Shown: in pieces, positions 7,416-15,374 of the stretch
Layout: each line of letters begins with the position of its first letter
Numbering within the stretch: the first letter of the stretch is position 1
Source of the DNA: CAIYRG01 sp035632215
Lineage (GTDB): Bacteria > Pseudomonadota > Alphaproteobacteria > Micropepsales > Micropepsaceae
Assembly: GCA_035632215.1 (NCBI GenBank)
Contig: DASQHF010000054.1
Span: forward strand, 1 to 20,260
Direction: 5' to 3'
DNA: 20,260 bases
Made by a program: the position numbers and the translations under genes
Notes under the pieces: model-generated
Databases searched by the model: none
Told to the model about the DNA's origin: nothing
The model's input: the letters and a program-made list of their open reading frames with translations, nothing else

Positions 7416-7963
7416 GCGCGAACGTCATCTCCGGCCGAGTGTGGAAATTCGGTGACAACATCAACACCGATCTGATGCTGCCGGGCCATGTGCATATGGC
7501 GACCGAAGCCGAGCAAGCGCGCGCGGTGTTCCAAGCCAACCGGCCCGGCTGGGTGGACGAGATGAAGCCTGGCGACTTCATCATCGGGGGCAAGAATTAC
7601 GGCACCGGCTCGAGCCGGCCGGCGGCACGCTCGCTGCGCAATATCGGGATCGCCTGCCTGATCGCGGATTCGATCAACAGCCTGATGTACCGGAATTGCG
7701 TCAATTTCGGGCTTTTGGCGATCGAATGTCCCGGCGTTTCGACGCTGTTCGGCGAAGAGGGACAGATCGCGGAAGTCTCGCTCGAGGATTTCACCATCCA
7801 GAACAAGACTACGGGCAAGGCGCTCAAGGCTCAGCCGGTGCCGGCGAACATGCTGACGCTGATGTGCGGGGGCGGGATCTATCCCGTGCTCGAGCAGGAA
7901 GGACTGATCGCCCCCAAGCCCAAGACCGAGAAGCCGGCCAAGGTTTCGACGGGGCACACCTAA
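7412..7963 (+). CDS. 3-isopropylmalate dehydratase-family small subunit (LeuD-like)
   Basis: This 183-residue protein is the swivel (small) subunit of an aconitase-superfamily dehydratase and pairs with the preceding large subunit, whose stop overlaps its ATG (ATGA). The N-terminal GRVWKFGDNINTDLMLPG (8-25) is the usual LeuD opening. The active-site loop reads GTGSSRPAAR (64-73): S67, S68 and R69 match the catalytic Ser-Ser-Arg, but the Glu-His that normally follows (as in GCGSSREHA) is replaced by Pro-Ala. The core continues SLRNIGIACLIADSINSLMYRNCVNFGLLAIE, a good LeuD match. The Lys/Pro-rich tail is short. The loop change and the MmgE/PrpD neighbour argue for a substrate other than 3-isopropylmalate; leucine biosynthesis is still possible but less likely. 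Confidence 0.87.
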   Translation: MSANVISGRVWKFGDNINTDLMLPGHVHMATEAEQARAVFQANRPGWVDEMKPGDFIIGGKNYGTGSSRPAARSLRNIGIACLIADSINSLMYRNCVNFGLLAIECPGVSTLFGEEGQIAEVSLEDFTIQNKTTGKALKAQPVPANMLTLMCGGGIYPVLEQEGLIAPKPKTEKPAKVSTGHT

Positions 7964-7964
7964 T

Positions 7965-8064
7965 TGTCATGGCCCGCGCACGCGGGCCACCCAGGCGATC
8001 ATAAGACTCATTGGCCGCGCAGACGCGCGGCCGCTGGGTGGCCCGGTCAAGCCGGGCCATAACA
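7965..8064. repeat. Modular 100-bp palindromic repeat (copy A)
   Basis: Three perfect hairpins stand in a row: an 8-bp stem GGCCCGCG/CGCGGGCC at 7971-7988, an 8-bp stem GGCCGCGC/GCGCGGCC at 8013-8032, and a 7-bp stem GGCCCGG/CCGGGCC at 8040-8058. A perfect 11-bp long-range pair, GGGCCACCCAG (7984-7994) with CTGGGTGGCCC (8034-8044), joins the two halves. The ends TGTCATGGCCCG and CGGGCCATAACA are near inverted copies. It occupies the spacer between the convergent LeuD-like and molybdoenzyme genes and could fold as a bidirectional transcription barrier. Related copies lie at 12211-12303 and 17123-17156. Confidence 0.85.
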
Positions 8065-8078
8065 CATCTTTGCAGGGA

Positions 8079-10343
8079 TTATTTCGATGCCTGAAGCAAT
8101 CGCCACAGCTTCGGCGGCGAAAGCGGAAGCACGTTCGGTTCAATAGCGAAGCTTTCGAGCGCCGCGGCAACGGCATTGGCAATGACACCGCCGACCGGAA
8201 TGATTCCGCCCTCGCCCGCCCCTTTGGCGCCCAACGGATTATGCGGGGCGGGATGATTCTCGAGCGCCAGCACGCGGATGCGGGGAAAATCGCTTGCGGT
8301 GGGCATCAGATAATCGGCGAGCGATGCGGTCACGAGCTGGCCGTTCGCGTCATAGACGAGCTCTTCCATGAGCGTGCCGCCGAGGCCCTGCACGATCGCG
8401 CCAAGGGTTTGGCCATGCAGAGTCGCGGGATTGACGATGCGCCCGACGTCCTCGACCGCGACGTAATCGATCAGCTCGACATGACCGGTGGACGCGTCGA
8501 CGGCGACGTGGGCCGCGTGCGCCCCGTAAGAGTAGGTGCGCTTGGAACTCGTAAAGGTCCCGTCGGCGGAGAGCCCGGAGAGCCCGGTGAACGCGATGCG
8601 GCTCTCCGCCGGGCCCAGCGCGGCGTCCTCGACAATCGTGACCTCCGATGCCTTGCAGCCGAGCTTTGCAGCGACGCGCGCGCGAATCGCATCGCGCAAG
8701 CTACTCGCCGCAGCGACGATTGCCGAGCCGCCCATCACGATGGCACGCGAGCTGTAGGAGCCGTAACCGTCGGCGAGATAATGGGTCGAGCCGTGAAACA
8801 CCAGAACGCGCTCGAGCGGCAGCTCCATCGCATCGGCGGCGATCTGCGCAAACGCGGTCTCGAGCCCCTGGCCGACGGCGGACGAGCCGACGAACACCGA
8901 GACGCGGCCATCGGACTCGATTTTCAGCCGCGCGTTCTCTTTCGGTCCCGACGCCCCGCCTTCGAGATAACAGCCGATTCCGAGGCCATGGTAGCGCCCG
9001 TCGATCCGCTTGCCGTTGAGCTTTTGCTTTTCCTCCCAGCCGAATTCGGCGAGGCAGCGATCGAGCGTCTCGCGATAGTCTCCGCTGTCGGTTTCGGCCT
9101 CGATCTTGGGGCGCGCGACCGTCGCGAGCCGATAGGGCATGGCCTCCCTGGGAATGAGATTCCTGCGGCGGAATTGCACGCGGTCGAGTTCCAAGTCCTC
9201 GGCCACGAGATCGAACAGGCGCTCGCGAAAGAAATCGGCCTCGAAACGCCCGGGCCCGCGATAGGTGCCGGCCGGCGTCTTGTTGGTCAAATGCAGCGTG
9301 ACTTCCAGTTGGATGTTGGGGATCCGATAAGGTCCGGACAGCACCTGGATGATGTTGCGCGCGGGCGTCGCGCCCACGGTGCGGATATAGGCGCCGATAT
9401 CGACCTGAGCGTGGCCGCGAAGCGCAACGATCGTCCCATCGGCCTCGCAGGCGATCTCGAGCTCGGCGCTCGCCTCGCGTGCATGGTTGGTGCAGAAGAG
9501 ATTCTCCCGGCGGTCTTCGCTCCATTTCACGGGGCGGCCGGAGAGCCGCGCCGCGAAGGGAATGAGGAAGTCCTCAGGGTAGAATTCGCCCCGCGCGCCG
9601 AACGCGCCGCCGACATCGTTCTCGAAGAGCGTCACCGCGTCTTCCTTTAACCCAAGCTGACGTGCAAGGATGCGCTTGTTCGGGAACGGCACTTTGGCGG
9701 CGCCATAAAGTGTCATCTGCCCGGTGTCCGCATCCCATTCGGCCATCAATCCACGCGGCTCCATAGCGACGGCCGTGTGACGATGGACGGAGAAGCGGCC
9801 GCGGCGAACATAACCGCGATGGATGCGAAATGCGGTCTCGGCATCCCCGAGGGAAGCGGTCATGGTGGTCGCGATATTGTTCGCAATATCCTCAAAGAGC
9901 AGCCGCTGGGCGCTCGCGCTCATTTCGACCGTAGGCGGCAGGGGATCGATGACGAGATCGATGGCGGAGACAGCGTCTTCGGCGGCGCCTAGAGTCTCGG
10001 CTAGCACGACCGCGACCGGTTCGCCGACATAGCGGACTTTGCCTTCGGCGATCACCGGCTGCTCGCAGAGCTTCAGCTCCGGCATCGGCTCCTGGCGCAT
10101 GGGAATGCGCGGGATAGTCCCGATATCGCCGGCGGCGATCACGCGATGGACGCCGGCGATCTCAAGCGCGCGGGCGGTATCGATCGAAACGATCCGCCCG
10201 TGGGCCACGGGACTGCGCAAAATCGCCGCGTAAAGCACGTTCTCCCGCTCGAGATCACCAACGAAAATGCCGCGGCCGGTCAAGAAACGAACATCTTCGA
10301 CGCGCTTCACCGGCGTCCCGACATAGGTGTTGGAGGTTTTCAT
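8079..10343 (-). CDS. Xanthine dehydrogenase/aldehyde oxidase family molybdopterin-binding subunit
   Basis: This 754-residue protein is the molybdenum-cofactor subunit of a xanthine oxidase family hydroxylase. The N-terminal a/b-hammerhead domain runs over about residues 1-130 (GTPVKRVEDVRFLTGRGIFV, then SPVAHGRI). The Mo domain contains GGAFGAR (245-251), YRGPGRFE (361-368), GLGIGCYLEGG, SSAVGQGLETAFAQI, and GAKGAGEGG (705-713), where E711 corresponds to the catalytic glutamate. The carbon monoxide dehydrogenase signature AYRCSFR is absent (YRGPGRF is there instead), so it is not CO dehydrogenase. The start ATG 10343 overlaps the threonine ammonia-lyase stop by one base (TGATG) and has no clear ribosome site, so translation is probably coupled. 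No [2Fe-2S] or FAD subunit is encoded in the window, so the electron partners must be elsewhere. Substrate is unknown; a heterocycle or aldehyde is usual. Confidence 0.87.
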   Translation of the reverse strand: MKTSNTYVGTPVKRVEDVRFLTGRGIFVGDLERENVLYAAILRSPVAHGRIVSIDTARALEIAGVHRVIAAGDIGTIPRIPMRQEPMPELKLCEQPVIAEGKVRYVGEPVAVVLAETLGAAEDAVSAIDLVIDPLPPTVEMSASAQRLLFEDIANNIATTMTASLGDAETAFRIHRGYVRRGRFSVHRHTAVAMEPRGLMAEWDADTGQMTLYGAAKVPFPNKRILARQLGLKEDAVTLFENDVGGAFGARGEFYPEDFLIPFAARLSGRPVKWSEDRRENLFCTNHAREASAELEIACEADGTIVALRGHAQVDIGAYIRTVGATPARNIIQVLSGPYRIPNIQLEVTLHLTNKTPAGTYRGPGRFEADFFRERLFDLVAEDLELDRVQFRRRNLIPREAMPYRLATVARPKIEAETDSGDYRETLDRCLAEFGWEEKQKLNGKRIDGRYHGLGIGCYLEGGASGPKENARLKIESDGRVSVFVGSSAVGQGLETAFAQIAADAMELPLERVLVFHGSTHYLADGYGSYSSRAIVMGGSAIVAAASSLRDAIRARVAAKLGCKASEVTIVEDAALGPAESRIAFTGLSGLSADGTFTSSKRTYSYGAHAAHVAVDASTGHVELIDYVAVEDVGRIVNPATLHGQTLGAIVQGLGGTLMEELVYDANGQLVTASLADYLMPTASDFPRIRVLALENHPAPHNPLGAKGAGEGGIIPVGGVIANAVAAALESFAIEPNVLPLSPPKLWRLLQASK

Positions 10344-11569
10344 CAGCGCCCGGTTTCGCGGACGGTATAGCCGGCCGAAGTGAGCTTGGCCTTGATTTCG
10401 CGAGCGTGACTTTGATCGCGTGCCTCGATGACAAGACCCAAATCCGCCGATTTCGCCGAGACGCCGGTCAAGAGCCGGTTGTGGGAGACCTCGAGGATAT
10501 TGCCGCCGGCTTCGCCGATCGCCGAGGCGACGCGTGCGAGCAGGCCCGGCCGGTCGTCGATGGTGAGAACGAGGGAAAGGATACGTCCTTCCCGCCCGAG
10601 CTCCCGCAGGATCACGTTGGACAAGAGGCGCATATCGATGTTGCCACCCGAGATGACGACGCCGACTTTGCGGCCTAAGAACAGCTTCGGATTGGCGAGA
10701 ACCGCGGCGAGCGCCGTCGCGCCCGCCCCTTCGGCAAGCGTCTTTTCCACCTCCAAGAGCCTCACCACGGCGCATTCGATCTCGGGTTCGGGCACGAGGA
10801 GAATATCGGCGACGAGCGCCTTCACCACTTGCCGGGCGATCGTGCCCGGATCCTTGACCGCAATGCCCTCGGCAATCGTCTGGCCGGAACATGGGAGATT
10901 GCCGCCGCTGACCGCATTGTGCATCGCCGGATATTGGTCGGATTCGACGCCGTAGATTTTCAATTGCGGCTTGAGCGCATTTGCCGCGATCGCGATCCCT
11001 GAAATCAGACCGCCGCCGCCAACCGGCACGACGAGGCTTTCCAAATCCGGCGCCTGAGCCAGGAATTCGGTCGCGACGGTTCCCTGCCCTGCGATCACCA
11101 AGGGATCGTCATAGGGATGAATGAGCGAAAGGCCTTCCTCTTGCGCGATCGCGAGCGCGCGGTGATGGCAGTCGGTCAAGCTAGGACCGTCGACGATGAC
11201 GCGCGCACCGAAATCGCTGGTGTGCTTCACTTTCGTGAACGGCGTCCCTTCGGGCATGACGATCGTCGCCGGCACGCCGAGTCGCCCGGCATGATATGCG
11301 ACCCCTTGTGCGTGATTCCCCGCCGACATGGCGATCACGCCGCGTTGCCTTGCGAACTTGTCCAGCGACAACAGCTTATTGAGCGCACCGCGTTCCTTGA
11401 ACGAAGCCGTAAATTGAAGATTTTCGAATTTGAGAAAAATCTCGGCGCCCGTGATCGAGGACAAGGTGCGCGACAGGCGCGCCGGCGTCACCTCGACGGC
11501 CCCGGCGATTGTCTTGGCCGCGGCATTGATTTCGTCAAGTCCGAGGGGAAAAGGCGACTTGAGATTCAT
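10343..11569 (-). CDS. Threonine ammonia-lyase with C-terminal ACT domain
   Basis: This 408-residue PLP enzyme deaminates L-threonine (often also L-serine) to 2-oxobutyrate and ammonia. The fold-type II catalytic core carries FTASFKERGA with the Schiff-base K58, SAGNHAQG (82-89), the phosphate-binding glycine loop GGGGL (184-188) and a late SGGNID. An ACT domain covers about residues 325-408 (LVLTIDDRPGLLARVASAIGEAGGNI), matching the ~400-residue class of threonine dehydratases with one ACT domain rather than the 500-residue two-ACT IlvA or the short TdcB. It starts at ATG 11569, the first gene of a two-gene unit with the molybdoenzyme subunit. 2-Oxobutyrate feeds isoleucine synthesis or, through propionyl-CoA, a methylcitrate-type pathway; the MmgE/PrpD gene is close but on another transcript. 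Serine racemase-like activity is an unlikely alternative. Confidence 0.92.
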   Translation of the reverse strand: MNLKSPFPLGLDEINAAAKTIAGAVEVTPARLSRTLSSITGAEIFLKFENLQFTASFKERGALNKLLSLDKFARQRGVIAMSAGNHAQGVAYHAGRLGVPATIVMPEGTPFTKVKHTSDFGARVIVDGPSLTDCHHRALAIAQEEGLSLIHPYDDPLVIAGQGTVATEFLAQAPDLESLVVPVGGGGLISGIAIAANALKPQLKIYGVESDQYPAMHNAVSGGNLPCSGQTIAEGIAVKDPGTIARQVVKALVADILLVPEPEIECAVVRLLEVEKTLAEGAGATALAAVLANPKLFLGRKVGVVISGGNIDMRLLSNVILRELGREGRILSLVLTIDDRPGLLARVASAIGEAGGNILEVSHNRLLTGVSAKSADLGLVIEARDQSHAREIKAKLTSAGYTVRETGR

Positions 11570-11676
11570 GGCGCATCTTAGCCGCGCCTTCGCACCGAAG
11601 GGAACCTTTGCGAACCAACTTGCCCGAAGGCCGCTCGCGACCTAGGGTTCTCCGTTTTGCGAAGCATGCGGTTGCA
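11570..11676. promoter_or_regulatory. Divergent intergenic region between threonine ammonia-lyase and DUF2147
   Basis: This 107-bp spacer separates two divergent genes and should carry both promoters. By eye I find no clear -35/-10 pair, operator palindrome or leader structure in it. The + strand frame is open from 11608, but residues before the ATG at 11677 do not look like protein. It is listed only so the stretch is accounted for. Confidence 0.3.
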
Positions 11677-12165
11677 ATGTCGTCGATCTTCAATTCGTTG
11701 CGCTTGGTTGGAGCTGCCGCCCTTGGCTTTGCGATCTCGATTGCGGCCGCGGATCAGGCATTTGCGGCAACGCCGCTCGGCGAATGGCTTGTTGCGGAGA
11801 AGAGCGCCCGCATCAAGCTCGTCGACTGTGCCGGCTCGCTCTGGGGCATCGTTTCCTGGGAAGCGGATCCGGGCCTTGATTCGCACAACCCCGATCCGAA
11901 AAAGCGCAACCAGCCGATCACGGGAACGCCTGTCCTGCTTGGGCTCAAGCCTTCGGGGCCAAATCGCTGGGACGGCAGCCTTTACAACGCCGATAACGGC
12001 AAGACCTATTCGGGCGGCATAACGCTGGTCGACGAAAATGCACTCAGGGTACGCGGCTGCATCCTGTTCGTCTTATGTGGTGGCGAGAATTGGAAGCGGG
12101 TCGATGCGGTGAGCTCCTCCAACACGGACATGTGCAAGCGGGTGATTTCCGAGGCTTCAAGATGA
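11677..12165 (+). CDS. Secreted DUF2147 family protein
   Basis: This is a 162-residue protein of the DUF2147 family. The N-terminus is a signal peptide: MSSIFNSLRLVGAAALGFAI, then SIAAADQAFA with likely cleavage after residue 30 (AFA/ATP). The mature part begins PLGEWLVAEKSARIKLVDCAGSLWGIVSW, the family's opening 'GEW..ekgnariri..C...l.G.i' pattern, and continues with PITGTPVLLGLKP, WDGSLYNADNGKTYSGGITL and LRVRGCILFVLCGGENWKRV. DUF2147 proteins are predicted lipocalin-like beta-barrel periplasmic proteins of unknown function. Cysteines in the mature domain (C49, C129, C135 by my count) could form a disulfide. I chose ATG 11677 because it gives a proper signal peptide; the frame is open upstream to 11608. 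It lies upstream of hpnN with a palindromic repeat between, so co-transcription is uncertain. Confidence 0.82.
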   Translation: MSSIFNSLRLVGAAALGFAISIAAADQAFAATPLGEWLVAEKSARIKLVDCAGSLWGIVSWEADPGLDSHNPDPKKRNQPITGTPVLLGLKPSGPNRWDGSLYNADNGKTYSGGITLVDENALRVRGCILFVLCGGENWKRVDAVSSSNTDMCKRVISEASR

Positions 12166-12210
12166 TCCGCCGCTTTCCGTCTCCAATTTCACCGTGGCCG
12201 CCTTTGAGGC

Positions 12211-12303
12211 GGGCACCCAGCCGCCGCGCGTCTGCGCAGCGGAAGAGTTTATCACCCGTGCGGACGCACGCGTGCTGGGTAGCCGGGTCAAGCCCGGCCA
12301 TGG
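12211..12303. repeat. Palindromic repeat (copy B) upstream of hpnN
   Basis: Perfect stems are CGTGCG/CGCACG (12257-12270) and GCCGGG/CCCGGC with loop TCAAG (12282-12298); the latter matches the third hairpin of copy A including its loop. GGGCACCCAG (12211-12220) pairs with CTGGGTAGCC (12275-12284) imperfectly, as the long-range arms do in copy A. The - strand translation gives the GLDPATQ string that marks this repeat type. It ends only about 24 nt before the hpnN start codon. Confidence 0.8.
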
Positions 12304-12326
12304 TGAGGGGCGTGTAAGGCCCGTCC

Positions 12327-14939
12327 ATGTGGACCTCGTTCGAGCGCCTGGTTGAAGTCTGCTGCCGCCACGCGTGGACCGTCCTCGCGGCGTGCTTTGT
12401 CTTCGCCGTGGCGTCGGGTGTCTACGTCACCCGGAATTTCCAGATGGACAGCAACAGCGAGAACCTGATCTCGCCCGACGTGCCGTGGCGCCAGAATAAC
12501 ATCGAATTCGACCGGGCGTTCCCGCAACGGAGCAATCTCACTGTCGTGGTGATCGACGGCGTGACGGCCGAGCGCACGCAGGAAGCGGCGAGCCTGCTCG
12601 CCTCGGGCTTAAGAACCCGCAAGGACCTGTTCCCGGTCGTCCGCGATATCGCAGGCGATCCGTTTTTCGCCCATAACGGACTGCTCTATTCCTCGGTCGA
12701 TGAAGTGCGCGACACGACCGGGCACATCATCGCGGCACAACCCTTCTTGGCACCACTTGCTGCCGATCCGTCCTTGCGCGGCATCATGGACAGCCTCTCC
12801 ACCGCGCTTCTGGGCATCGAGAAGGGTCAGGGCAAGCTCGAAGACCTTACGCCGGCGTTCACCGCCTTTTCGGACACGCTGCAGAAGACGCTCTCGGGCC
12901 AGCCTGCTTTCCTCTCGTGGCAATCCCTCATCACGGGAAAATCGCCGACAATCCGGGAAACGCGGCACATCTTCGAAGTCCAGACGTTAATGGATTACCG
13001 CAAGCTCGCGCCGGGGCTCCCGGCCGCGAACGCCTTGCGCGAAATCGCACGCGACCTGCATTTGACGCCGGAAGAAGGCGTCACCGTGCGTCTGACCGGT
13101 CCCGTTCCGCTGGCGGACGAAGAATTCATGACCTTAACCGACCGGGCCGCGCTGATGAGCGTCCTGATGATCTCGGCGATTCTGCTGATGCTGTGGTTCG
13201 CCGTGCGCTCGCTCAAGATCATGACCGCGATACTAGTAACGCTATTCGCGGGCCTTGCGGTCACGACCACGCTCGGCCTCCTGCTGATCGGCCAGTACAA
13301 CGTGATCTCGGTCGCGTTCATCCCGCTCTTTGTCGGTATCGGGGTCGATTTCGGCATCCAGTATTGCGTCCGCTACCGCGCCGAACGGCACGCGCTTGGC
13401 TCGCTCACCCGCGCGCTCGTGCATGCAGGCCGATGCATGGGCCCAAGCCTGATGCTCGCCTCCTTTGCGACTGCTGCCTGCTTCTTCTCCTTCGTACCCA
13501 CCGACTACTCCGGCTTGGCCGAGCTCGGCTTTGTCGCGGGGAGCGGAATGCTCGTGGCCTTCCTTCTCTGCGGCACCATGCTCCCCGCCATGCTCGAAGT
13601 GATGAAGCCCGAAGGCGAGCAGACCGAGGTCGGGTTTGCGAAGTTCGCGGTGCTGGACCGTTTTCTCTGCGGGCACAAGACTGCGGTTCTCTTGCTTGCG
13701 GCACTTGTCGCGCTCGGCGGGCTCGCGCTGTTGCCGCGGCTCAAATTCGACGCCAATCCGCTCAATCTTCGCAATCGTCAGACCGAATCGATGGCGACCC
13801 TCATCGATCTCGCCAAGGATCCGGACACCTCGCCCAATACGATCGATGTGCTCGCGCCCTCGCGTTCGGCTGCGCAGGAGCTGAAGACAAAGCTCGAGAG
13901 CTTGGCGGAAGTCGACCACACAATGACGATCGAGAGCTTCATTCCCGACCATCAGCCGGAAAAGCTCATGCTCATCTCCGATGCGGCGCTCCTCTTGGAT
14001 ACGACGCTCGATCCGCTGGACATGAAGCCGCCCCCGAACACCGAGGAAGTCCGAACGAGCATCGCGACGACGGCCGAGAAGCTCCACGCCGTCGCGATGA
14101 AGGAGCCGAACGGCGGAACCGAAACCGCCCGGCGCTTCGCCGACCTTCTGGACGCCCTCAAAGCGGCGGACGACCGAACGCTCGCGCTCACCACCAGCGC
14201 CTTCGTGCCGGGGTTGAAGACGATCCTCGAACAGCTGCGAGCGGCGCTCTCGCCCGAGATGGCGACCCTCGACAAGCTGCCGCCGGATCTGAAACGCGAG
14301 TGGCTGACGCCGGATGGGCGGGCGCGGATCCAGATCTACCCCAAGGGTGTTCCCGACGAAAACGCCGATCTTGAACCATTCGCGGACGCGGTGCGCACGA
14401 TCGCGCCGAAGGCAGTGGGAAGCCCGATCGGCACGCTCGAATCCGGCCGCACCATCGTGCGCGCCTTTATTCAGGCGGGCGCGCTTTCGCTCTTGGCGAT
14501 GGTCTTCCTTTTGGCTATCGCGCTCCGCGACGTGCGTGACGTTCTGCTGACGCTCCTACCGCTGCTCCTGATCGGGATCCTGACCTTTTCAAGCGTCGTC
14601 CTTTTCCGGATGAAGCTCAATTTCGCGAACATCATCGTGCTGCCGCTGCTGTTCGGCATCGGCGTTGCCTTCAACATCTATTTCATCATGCATTGGCGCG
14701 CCGGCGGGCACGCCTTCCTCCAGTCGAGCTTGACGCGCGCGGTGCTTTTGAGCGCCGCCACGACCGCGTCCGGCTTCGGAACGTTATGGCTCTCGCGGCA
14801 TCCGGGCACCGCGAGCATGGGCGCGTTGCTGACGATCTCGCTCGCCTGGACGCTTATCGTCACGCTTTTCTTCGTCCCGGTGCTCTTAGAATGCGTCTGG
14901 CCGCGCTCGCGCCCGACGAAGGACGGGGCGTTTCCTTGA
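12327..14939 (+). CDS. hpnN: Hopanoid-associated RND family transporter HpnN
   Basis: HpnN is an inner-membrane RND/MMPL transporter needed to move hopanoids toward the outer membrane in characterised bacteria. The 870-residue length and layout fit: TM1 at about 16-35, a large periplasmic loop beginning FQMDSNSENLISPDVPWRQN, membrane helices 2-6 at about 277-425 with the RND motif FVGIGVDFGIQYCVRYRAE (335-353), TM7 at about 452-470, a second periplasmic loop from KFDANPLNLRNRQTES to about 710, and helices 8-12 (about 715-865) with NIIVLPLLFGIGVAFNIYFI. The AAGG four to five bases into 12315-12319 is a plausible ribosome site seven bases before ATG 12327. The hopanoid link is strengthened by hpnM and dxs/ispA about 2-5 kb away on the other strand. 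A generic MMPL lipid transporter is the alternative, but the N-terminal loop and length favour HpnN. Confidence 0.92.
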   Translation: MWTSFERLVEVCCRHAWTVLAACFVFAVASGVYVTRNFQMDSNSENLISPDVPWRQNNIEFDRAFPQRSNLTVVVIDGVTAERTQEAASLLASGLRTRKDLFPVVRDIAGDPFFAHNGLLYSSVDEVRDTTGHIIAAQPFLAPLAADPSLRGIMDSLSTALLGIEKGQGKLEDLTPAFTAFSDTLQKTLSGQPAFLSWQSLITGKSPTIRETRHIFEVQTLMDYRKLAPGLPAANALREIARDLHLTPEEGVTVRLTGPVPLADEEFMTLTDRAALMSVLMISAILLMLWFAVRSLKIMTAILVTLFAGLAVTTTLGLLLIGQYNVISVAFIPLFVGIGVDFGIQYCVRYRAERHALGSLTRALVHAGRCMGPSLMLASFATAACFFSFVPTDYSGLAELGFVAGSGMLVAFLLCGTMLPAMLEVMKPEGEQTEVGFAKFAVLDRFLCGHKTAVLLLAALVALGGLALLPRLKFDANPLNLRNRQTESMATLIDLAKDPDTSPNTIDVLAPSRSAAQELKTKLESLAEVDHTMTIESFIPDHQPEKLMLISDAALLLDTTLDPLDMKPPPNTEEVRTSIATTAEKLHAVAMKEPNGGTETARRFADLLDALKAADDRTLALTTSAFVPGLKTILEQLRAALSPEMATLDKLPPDLKREWLTPDGRARIQIYPKGVPDENADLEPFADAVRTIAPKAVGSPIGTLESGRTIVRAFIQAGALSLLAMVFLLAIALRDVRDVLLTLLPLLLIGILTFSSVVLFRMKLNFANIIVLPLLFGIGVAFNIYFIMHWRAGGHAFLQSSLTRAVLLSAATTASGFGTLWLSRHPGTASMGALLTISLAWTLIVTLFFVPVLLECVWPRSRPTKDGAFP

Positions 14940-14987
14940 ACGGAATGCGCGCCAAACTTACGTCTCGGTGAAGAAAGGAGAGACGCG

Positions 14988-15371
14988 ATGACCGTAAAGC
15001 TGAACCACACCATCGTATCGGCCAAGGACAAGAAGGCCTCGGCCAAGTTCCTAAGCGAGATTCTGGGATTGCCGGCGCCGAAGCCGTTCGGGCCATTCCT
15101 CGCCGTTCATCTCGACAATGACGTCACGCTCGACTTCGCCGAGTGGGACGAGGACATCTCAAGCGAGCACTATGCGTTCCTCGTCGGCGAGGTAGAATTC
15201 GACGCCATCTTCGGACGCATCAAGGCCCGCAGCCTTCCCTACTGGGCCGACCCGCATCATGAAAAAGAGGGCGAGATCAACCGTCGCGACGGCGGACGCG
15301 GATTCTATTTCGAGGACCCGAGCGGTCATAATCTCGAGGTCCTCACGCGGCCCTATGGCAGCGGAACATAG
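14988..15371 (+). CDS. VOC family (glyoxalase/bleomycin-resistance type) protein
   Basis: This is a 127-residue single-module vicinal oxygen chelate protein, preceded by a strong ribosome site (AAAGGAGA, ending 5 nt before ATG 14988). The two beta-alpha-beta-beta-beta halves are visible: LNHTIVSAKDKKASAKFLSEILGL at the start and HYAFLVGEVEFDAIFGRIKA, FYFEDPSGHNLEVLTRPYG at the end. Candidate metal ligands are H7, H61 and E117, which fit the usual VOC positions. Family members include glyoxalase I, extradiol dioxygenases and antibiotic-binding proteins; nothing here decides among them. It follows hpnN by 48 nt and precedes the next gene by 3 nt, so it is probably co-transcribed with both. Confidence 0.85.
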   Translation: MTVKLNHTIVSAKDKKASAKFLSEILGLPAPKPFGPFLAVHLDNDVTLDFAEWDEDISSEHYAFLVGEVEFDAIFGRIKARSLPYWADPHHEKEGEINRRDGGRGFYFEDPSGHNLEVLTRPYGSGT

Positions 15372-15374
15372 CGC

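Noticed and set aside
8070..9650. Long 526-residue open frame on the + strand
   Set aside because: It is opposite the molybdoenzyme gene and has the Arg/Gly/Ala-rich composition of a GC-rich shadow frame. The - strand frame carries clear family motifs.
10344..10892. Upstream extension of the molybdoenzyme frame to 10892
   Set aside because: It overlaps the threonine ammonia-lyase, and the residues before MKTSNTYVGT are Arg-rich without domain signal. The family normally starts near MKTSNTYVG.
12044..12328. 94-residue - strand open frame with the GLDPATQ string
   Set aside because: It is the translation of palindromic copy B and part of DUF2147, a known kind of spurious protein.
12917..14374. 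485-residue open frame on the + strand inside hpnN
   Set aside because: Same strand, other frame as hpnN. Its Arg-rich product is typical of a frame shadow in GC-rich coding DNA.
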